A stretch of 64,000 nucleotides of DNA from Ruminococcus flavefaciens ATCC 19208 (GTDB lineage: Bacteria > Bacillota > Clostridia > Oscillospirales > Ruminococcaceae). The notes beneath the pieces were generated by a model. It was not told the DNA's origin. It saw only the letters and a program-made list of their open reading frames with translations, and ran no database searches. Position numbers and translations under genes: made by a program. Shown here in pieces: positions 63,021 through 64,000 of this stretch. The stretch lies in NCBI RefSeq assembly GCF_000518765.1, contig NZ_JAEF01000017.1:16121-80120 (forward strand), given 5' to 3'. The stretch's first letter is position 1. Every line of letters starts with the position of its first letter.

Positions 63021-64000
63021 ATGGAAAATCATTATTTTGTTGACTCGGACAAGCTTTCCGAGGCTGCACTGAAGAAAAAGCATATGCTTGAAACTTATCC
63101 GTCATCGCGTACAAATCATATGGAGTACATGGAGGGAATGGAGCGTATAAAGTCCGATATCATGGATAAGGTCATCACCGAGATGAAGAATTACGACTAT
63201 TCTCAGTATACTGCCCGTGATGTAAACGCAGCTCTTAATCATGACACCTGCACGGTCGAAGATTTCAAGGCGCTCCTTTCTCCTGCGGCAGAGCCTTTCC
63301 TTGAAAGAATGGCTCAGAAGGCAAAGCTTGAGACACAGAAGCATTTCGGCAATACGGTATATCTGTTCACTCCGCTGTACATTGCAAATTACTGTGAAAA
63401 TTACTGCGTTTACTGTGGTTTCAACTGCTACAATGATATCAAGCGCATGAAGCTCAACATGGAGCAGATAGAGCACGAGATGAAGGTCATCGCAGACAGC
63501 GGCATGGAGGAGATACTTATTCTCACAGGTGAGAGCCGTGCGCAGAGCAGCGTTGAATATATCGGAGAAGCCTGTAAGCTTGCACGAAAGTATTTTCGTA
63601 TGGTAGGCGTTGAGGTATATCCGCTCAATACCGATGAATACAAGTATCTTCACGAATGCGGAGTTGACTATGTTACTGTATTTCAGGAGACCTATGACAG
63701 CGACCGATACGAACAGCTTCATCTCATGGGACATAAGCGTGTATGGCCATATCGTTTTGAGGCTCAAGAGCGAGCTCTTATGGGCGGCATGAGAGGCATT
63801 GCCTGTTCGGCGCTTCTCGGACTATCTGATTTCAGAAAGGACGCTCTTGCAAGTGCGCTTCATGTATACTATTTGCAGCGAAAGTATCCGCAGGCTGAGA
63901 TATCACTTTCATGTCCGAGACTGCGTCCTATTATCAATAATGATGAAATTAATCCGCTTGACGTACATGAAAAGCAGCTCTGTCAGATACTCTGCGCATA
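63021..64000 (+). CDS. thiH: 2-iminoacetate synthase (tyrosine lyase), cut by window end
   Basis: Radical SAM enzyme; about 326 residues visible, beginning MENHYFVDSDKLSEAALKKK. Cluster motif CENYCVYCGFNCYN (CxxxCxxC), then EEILILTGESR and VEVYPLNTDEY, QETYDSDRYEQLHLMGHK, typical of ThiH. It cleaves tyrosine to dehydroglycine for ThiG. GAAGG seven bases before ATG. The remaining C-terminal part lies outside the window; the frame is open to the last base. Confidence 0.95.
   Translation, partial: MENHYFVDSDKLSEAALKKKHMLETYPSSRTNHMEYMEGMERIKSDIMDKVITEMKNYDYSQYTARDVNAALNHDTCTVEDFKALLSPAAEPFLERMAQKAKLETQKHFGNTVYLFTPLYIANYCENYCVYCGFNCYNDIKRMKLNMEQIEHEMKVIADSGMEEILILTGESRAQSSVEYIGEACKLARKYFRMVGVEVYPLNTDEYKYLHECGVDYVTVFQETYDSDRYEQLHLMGHKRVWPYRFEAQERALMGGMRGIACSALLGLSDFRKDALASALHVYYLQRKYPQAEISLSCPRLRPIINNDEINPLDVHEKQLCQILCA

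Overview
The window looks like a chromosomal stretch of a ruminococcal Firmicute (Oscillospiraceae, Ruminococcus albus/flavefaciens type). Support comes from moderately AT-rich DNA with strong AGGAGG-type ribosome binding sites, a T-box in front of alaS, type III glutamine synthetase, a clostridial rnfCDGEAB operon, two dockerin-bearing secreted proteins, long Thr-rich linkers and a sortase-type surface protein. I see no transposase, integrase, phage cluster or CRISPR array. Genus is an inference from these traits; no 16S is present.

Layout: (1) 1-420, end of an rRNA operon (partial 5S, tRNA-CAU, two terminators). (2) 0.4-5.9 kb, dCMP deaminase, a radical SAM protein behind a pseudoknot-like leader, a LacI-like-sensor/GGDEF protein, pyrophosphatase and PRPP synthetase. 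(3) 6-13.3 kb, fused ABC transporter, T-box alaS, HIT protein, and a phosphoribosyltransferase gene broken by a one-base frameshift. (4) 13.3-20.9 kb, a tightly packed run: ComEC, HolA, RNase M5-like Toprim protein, an MBOAT/DHHW pair whose expected catalytic residues are missing, SDR, membrane protein. (5) 21-27 kb, MTA/SAH nucleosidase, a cohesin-like/dockerin protein, sodium symporter, and a MORN protein convergent with a zinc-ribbon LRR protein. (6) 27-36.7 kb, a two-component system with its ABC exporter, a ThrE-type exporter, a second two-component system, and a mini zinc-ribbon protein behind a duplicated promoter. (7) 36.7-46.1 kb, large membrane protein, CapD/WbpM-like sugar-nucleotide dehydratase, glnN, TtcA-like protein, serine acetyltransferase. 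(8) 46.2-48.4 kb, tRNA Val-Asp-Gly-Cys cluster and a Thr-rich surface protein. (9) 48.5-53.4 kb, the Rnf complex. (10) 53.4-59.7 kb, two ECF sigma factor/Thr-rich membrane protein pairs flanking tRNA-Leu and a diguanylate cyclase; the second pair leads into a secreted protein with three copies of an unrecognised repeat plus a dockerin. (11) 59.8-64 kb, SPL-like radical SAM protein and a TPP-riboswitch thiamine operon thiS-thiF-thiG-GNAT-thiH (cut by the window end).

The most unusual content is region 10 (a possible sigma/transmembrane-sensor/dockerin module), the degenerate MBOAT/DHHW pair, the cytosolic zinc-ribbon/LRR protein next to a 12-MORN protein, several structured 5' leaders (941-996, 36379-36432, 39694-39773), a tandem operator-like repeat at 39355-39390, and a 22-residue peptide ORF with excellent expression signals at 9058-9126. 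All functional statements are from motif reading alone; no database search was possible.
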